DNA from: Yarrowia lipolytica | Lineage: Eukaryota; Ascomycota; Dipodascomycetes; Dipodascales | Direction: 5' to 3' | NCBI RefSeq assembly: GCF_001761485.1 | Contig: NC_090773.1 | Location: forward strand, 2,170,001-2,234,000 | DNA: 64,000 nucleotides | Shown here: positions 61,304 to 64,000 of the stretch, piece after piece | How the letters are laid out: every line of letters begins with the position of its first letter | Position numbering within the stretch: position 1 is the first letter of the stretch | Program-made: the position numbers and the translations under genes | Notes under the pieces: generated by a model | Told to the model about the DNA's origin: nothing | Databases searched by the model: none | What the model saw: the letters and a program-made list of their open reading frames with translations, nothing else

Positions 61304-61505
61304 CTGTGTTAGAATGGATAAAGATCGCAGCATTGACGAATCTGGGGAGTGGTGGTGAAACATCTGGATGGCTGGAAGAATCATCATCTCTTCACAGGGC
61401 TGTAGTAACTATAGCTTTCAGGGATATGTGAAATGAAGTGTTTATGCACCACCCTCTGGTCTCGTATTCTCCCCCACACTGGACAACACTCCATAACTCA
61501 CTCAC
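61304..61505 (-). other. Leader intron of the Zn2Cys6 regulator gene
   Basis: On the minus strand CAG|GTGAGTGAG (donor from 61505) and CTAACACAG| (acceptor ending at 61304) match the Y. lipolytica consensus exactly, branch point and acceptor fused. The 202-bp intron ends ten bases before the ATG. Exon 1 after the TATA element has no ATG, so the protein is unchanged. Confidence 0.75.
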
Positions 61506-61550
61506 CTGTATCTGATCCTTTTCAAGCCCGTCTGATATCACCTGCGTGAA

Positions 61551-61560
61551 ATAATATAAA
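61551..61560 (-). promoter_or_regulatory. TATA-like element of the regulator gene
   Basis: TTTATATTAT on the minus strand, about 50 bp upstream of the leader-intron donor. Confidence 0.45.
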
Positions 61561-61577
61561 AAACACCACACCGAACG

Positions 61578-61820
61578 CTAGACTGATGCAAGCTCAGATC
61601 TGATGATATTCTTGTTGCTCTCTCGGATAGTCGCCGGAGTAATGTAATCAAAGTAAAGCCGTGCACGCAAAAAGCCGTAGATGCAGGCAACCAAAAACAA
61701 AACTAAACAATAAACCGGTGCGCGAATTGCTGATGGGTCACGTGACTGAAACGTTGCAGGTTTCGCCGATTCGCCACTGATGGTGTGAGTTCCCTGGTCG
61801 TCCTGGTTGTCGCGGTTCAA
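61578..61820 (-). CDS. Possible last exon of a small one-helix membrane protein
   Basis: The frame is open without any ATG for at least 80 codons (start at TTG) and stays open upstream to a TGA near 61980. The sequence has one hydrophobic helix (APVYCLVLFLVACIYGFL) followed by a short basic and polar tail, like small mitochondrial or ER membrane subunits. A CTGACAG, a permitted Yarrowia branch point plus acceptor, lies close to the upstream limit, but no GTGAGT donor was found further up. It ends about 20 bp before the TATA element of the next gene. No family recognised. Confidence 0.28.
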   Translation of the reverse strand: MNRDNQDDQGTHTISGESAKPATFQSRDPSAIRAPVYCLVLFLVACIYGFLRARLYFDYITPATIRESNKNIIRSELASV

Positions 61821-62285
61821 TGTTGGCCCTATGACTAATGAGTCTCTGGGCTGGTGTCGTATCTGCGTCGTGTAGTGCTCAAGTGCGTGTCGCGTCGCGG
61901 TCGTGCCGGGTGGCTGCTGTTGAATATGACTAAGCAGCTGGGTTGCTCGGGGCGAAGTTCCTCCTCTTCTCGTCGTAGTGGTCTGTCAGAAACGTCACGT
62001 AACCGAGCTCATCCTCGTGACAACCTTATTTGGAGGTTGAGGGGGAAGTTGCAGCCGCTATATGCACTTCCGCCGTATCAGAAGGTTATTTAACAGAGTC
62101 ATGTGTCATGGCTCGGGGAGGACAGGGAGCGGAACCGTGACTAAATAAATCGATTCTCCAACACGAGTAATTATTATTTGTTTTTTCAAAAATCAATTTT
62201 GACCAAAATTGGCCGTTTTGGGCCCTGCCAGAAAGATTGAAGGCAATATTGGGACTGGTGTGAAAATTAAATTTAAAAAGATACC

Positions 62286-62345
62286 AAAAAAAAAAAAAAA
62301 AAAAAAAAAACCAAACAAAAAAACCAAACAAAAAAACCAAAAAAA
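62286..62345 (+). repeat. A25 run followed by CCAAACAAAAAAA repeats
   Basis: A homopolymer of 25 A and then three imperfect 13-bp units. The A33 run at 24903 is also followed by CCAAACAA. Confidence 0.85.
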
Positions 62346-63779
62346 ACACACATCAGTAAAGAAAGAGAGCTGGGCATATCCATGTATGCATATGGGCAGT
62401 CTTATGAACAGCCTTTTATTAGTTTAGTCCGAGGTTTCAGCTGTCCTGTATACTTGAAACGCTTTTTTCAATTACTACAAGTAGTATTCTGTTGAGAGTC
62501 CTACTCAACGCCGTAGACTTGCTCTCAAAATAATACAATTGTTGATTAAACAGAAAGGCAAAGTGTGGAACCAAATGGACAATCAGAGTTGACCAATGGC
62601 ATGTTTTTCCGACTCAACGGGTCGACTTTGAGACAAACCAGAATGTGAACTAAAAATGAACTAAAAGTGAACTAAAAATAAAGTTCTTCAACTGTCGCTA
62701 ACAAAATGAACCCTCGAAACACATTTCTCAGATCTACATGGAGTAGATACAAAAACAGGTCACAAAACTGCCACACCAGTAATATACTCCCTCCACTACG
62801 ATATACACAAGTCCCGGTTTCTCCCACACCTCCAGTCCACCCGAAAGCGTAAATTTTAGCGCCGCCGTTAGGCAGCCATGTGTCGATCTGAACCCACGCG
62901 ATCGCAGGATGCACACTCATGCTCTGAGACAAGTTGAAGCCGTTTATGCATCAGGGGATTTTGTCATGGATTGTGTCATGGATTGGTTTGGGGCGTTTTA
63001 ATGGTATTAAACCTGAATATGTTGTCGGGTGGAGTAGGTATTCTTACATACATGGTTGATGGCATGGACGAGAGATTCTCAAGTACTGATCCGCTGAGAG
63101 TGTCTCAATAAACAACATTAAGGTCCCTTAGAAAAAGTAGAAAAAGCCGTTCACTCATGTGTGCTATTAAAAGCAACCACCCGTTTGTTCTGGGAATGCT
63201 GATGAGTAATCTACAGAGTGGGTTGGGTCGACGCGATGATATTGTGTTGGTGATATTGTGTTGTTTCTGGAGCTGAGTTAAGACCAAAAGATTCTCTGAG
63301 CTTCAGGATCTCCACGAATTGATACGTTGCTTGGTCCCTGACTGCGACTGACTGTTGTCGGGTCCCGAGAGTGCTCTGAGATGAGTCCGAATCTCGAACA
63401 TGACGGGGAGACGTATAGAATGGGCGCTTTCAGGGATCTGGAGGTGTTGACAAGCGGAACCAGTAGAAAGTTGCTGCAAGAAGAAAAATCCCAGTTTGAG
63501 AGTCATTAAAAGAGGTTTATTTACTTATTCTAAGATCTTTTCATGTTCTACAAGTAGGTGGTTCTTTGGTTGTTGAGCGTATCTGTTGAGATTGTCTCAG
63601 ATAGTGAGACTGTCTAGCAAGAGAGAACATAAAAATAGCAACAGAGATCCAGTGAAATCCATGTCTAGCTGCTGAGCGAGTACAAGTATGCAATTGCAAA
63701 AGGAGAGGTGGTATCGGCCTGAGTGAAAGAGCAATTTGTTGTGAAATTACCGCTACGGGAGTGTATTGACTGCTTGAGT

Positions 63780-63940
63780 GAAAGTAATCAAAAAACTTTT
63801 GTTGACATTTGTTAAGTGAGACATTAGGGGAAAGTAATCAAAAACCTTTTGTTGACATTTGTTAAGCATGATATTGGGTGAAAGTAAAGTTTTTTTTTTT
63901 GTTTTTTTTTGTTGACATTTGGTAAGTAAGATATTGGGGG
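63780..63940 (+). repeat. 50-bp tandem repeat, three copies
   Basis: Units start at 63780, 63830 and 63880. The first two are 50 bp each and share GAAAGTAATCAAAAA and TTTTGTTGACATTTGTTAAG. The third is 61 bp because of T-run expansion. A part-unit (GACATTAGGG) recurs near 63960, so the array may continue in decayed form past the window. Confidence 0.9.
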
Positions 63941-64000
63941 TTGGTATCTACTTGTCTTAGACATTAGGGTCCCGGAAATGTCGATTTGACAGTGGGTCCT

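Larger units (their letters stand above)
61821..64000. other. Gene-free end of the window
   Basis: It contains a CACGTG near 61739 just inside the small candidate gene, a run of 25 A at 62286-62310 followed by CCAAACAAAAAAA repeats to about 62345, and a 50-bp tandem repeat at 63780-63940. No supported gene; the minus-strand frame at 62672-62932 is feature-free. Confidence 0.5.

Noticed and set aside
1-64000. CRISPR arrays, 5S rRNA genes, LTR elements
   Set aside because: No regularly spaced direct repeats with unique spacers, no recognisable 5S sequence, and no LTR pairs or retroviral domains were seen.

Overview
This window looks like nuclear DNA of the yeast Yarrowia lipolytica. The evidence is the long, mostly uninterrupted yeast genes with C/G-ending codons, the splice signals of that species (GTGAGT donors, and CTAAC branch points only a few bases before the acceptor), a Ylli-type L1-clade LINE, and proteins I recognise as Yarrowia FAA1 and ARO2. 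From memory, unverified, those two lie close together on chromosome D as YALI0D17864g and YALI0D17930g.

Layout. 0-8.3 kb: GCN1, the ribosome-associated activator of the Gcn2 kinase. 8.7-10.3 kb (minus): a decayed coding region seen only as open pieces in different frames. 11-13 kb (minus): a Baeyer-Villiger-type flavin monooxygenase. 13.5-14.7 kb (minus): the mu subunit of the AP-3 adaptor. 15-20 kb: a LINE with an intact ORF2, probably 5'-truncated. 20-28.6 kb: a gene-free stretch with short tandem repeats, a 19-base G run, a 33-base A run, a roughly 45-bp LINE fragment with target-site duplication, and a perfect 22-bp inverted repeat. 28.6-29.3 kb: a serine-rich protein of unknown function. 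29.3-34.3 kb: more repeat-rich gene-poor DNA. 34.3-37.7 kb: a glutamine-rich protein with a Rua1-like zinc-binding C-terminus, split over two frames inside a 15-bp repeat. 38.3-39.8 kb: a Cld1/ABHD-type lipase. 40.4-42.5 kb (minus): FAA1. 46-49.5 kb: Nup145. 49.9 kb (minus): tRNA-Ala(AGC). 52.6-53.7 kb (minus): ARO2. 54.8-55.5 kb: SRP receptor beta. 55.8-57.5 kb (minus): an MFS transporter. 58.6-61.3 kb (minus): a Zn2Cys6 regulator with a clear leader intron. The end of the window carries a 50-bp tandem repeat.

The genes are independent eukaryotic units, not an operon. Several are linked by theme (membrane lipid and fatty acid metabolism: the lipase and FAA1; membrane traffic: AP-3 mu and SRP receptor beta), but nothing in the sequence shows co-regulation. 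The most notable signals are the perfect inverted repeat in the gene-free region (a possible centromere-type element), a Nup145 without the expected GLFG repeats, in-frame enrichment of CACGTG inside two genes, unannotated-type leader introns, the frame break in the Rua1-like gene, and the decayed gene at 8.7-10.3 kb.
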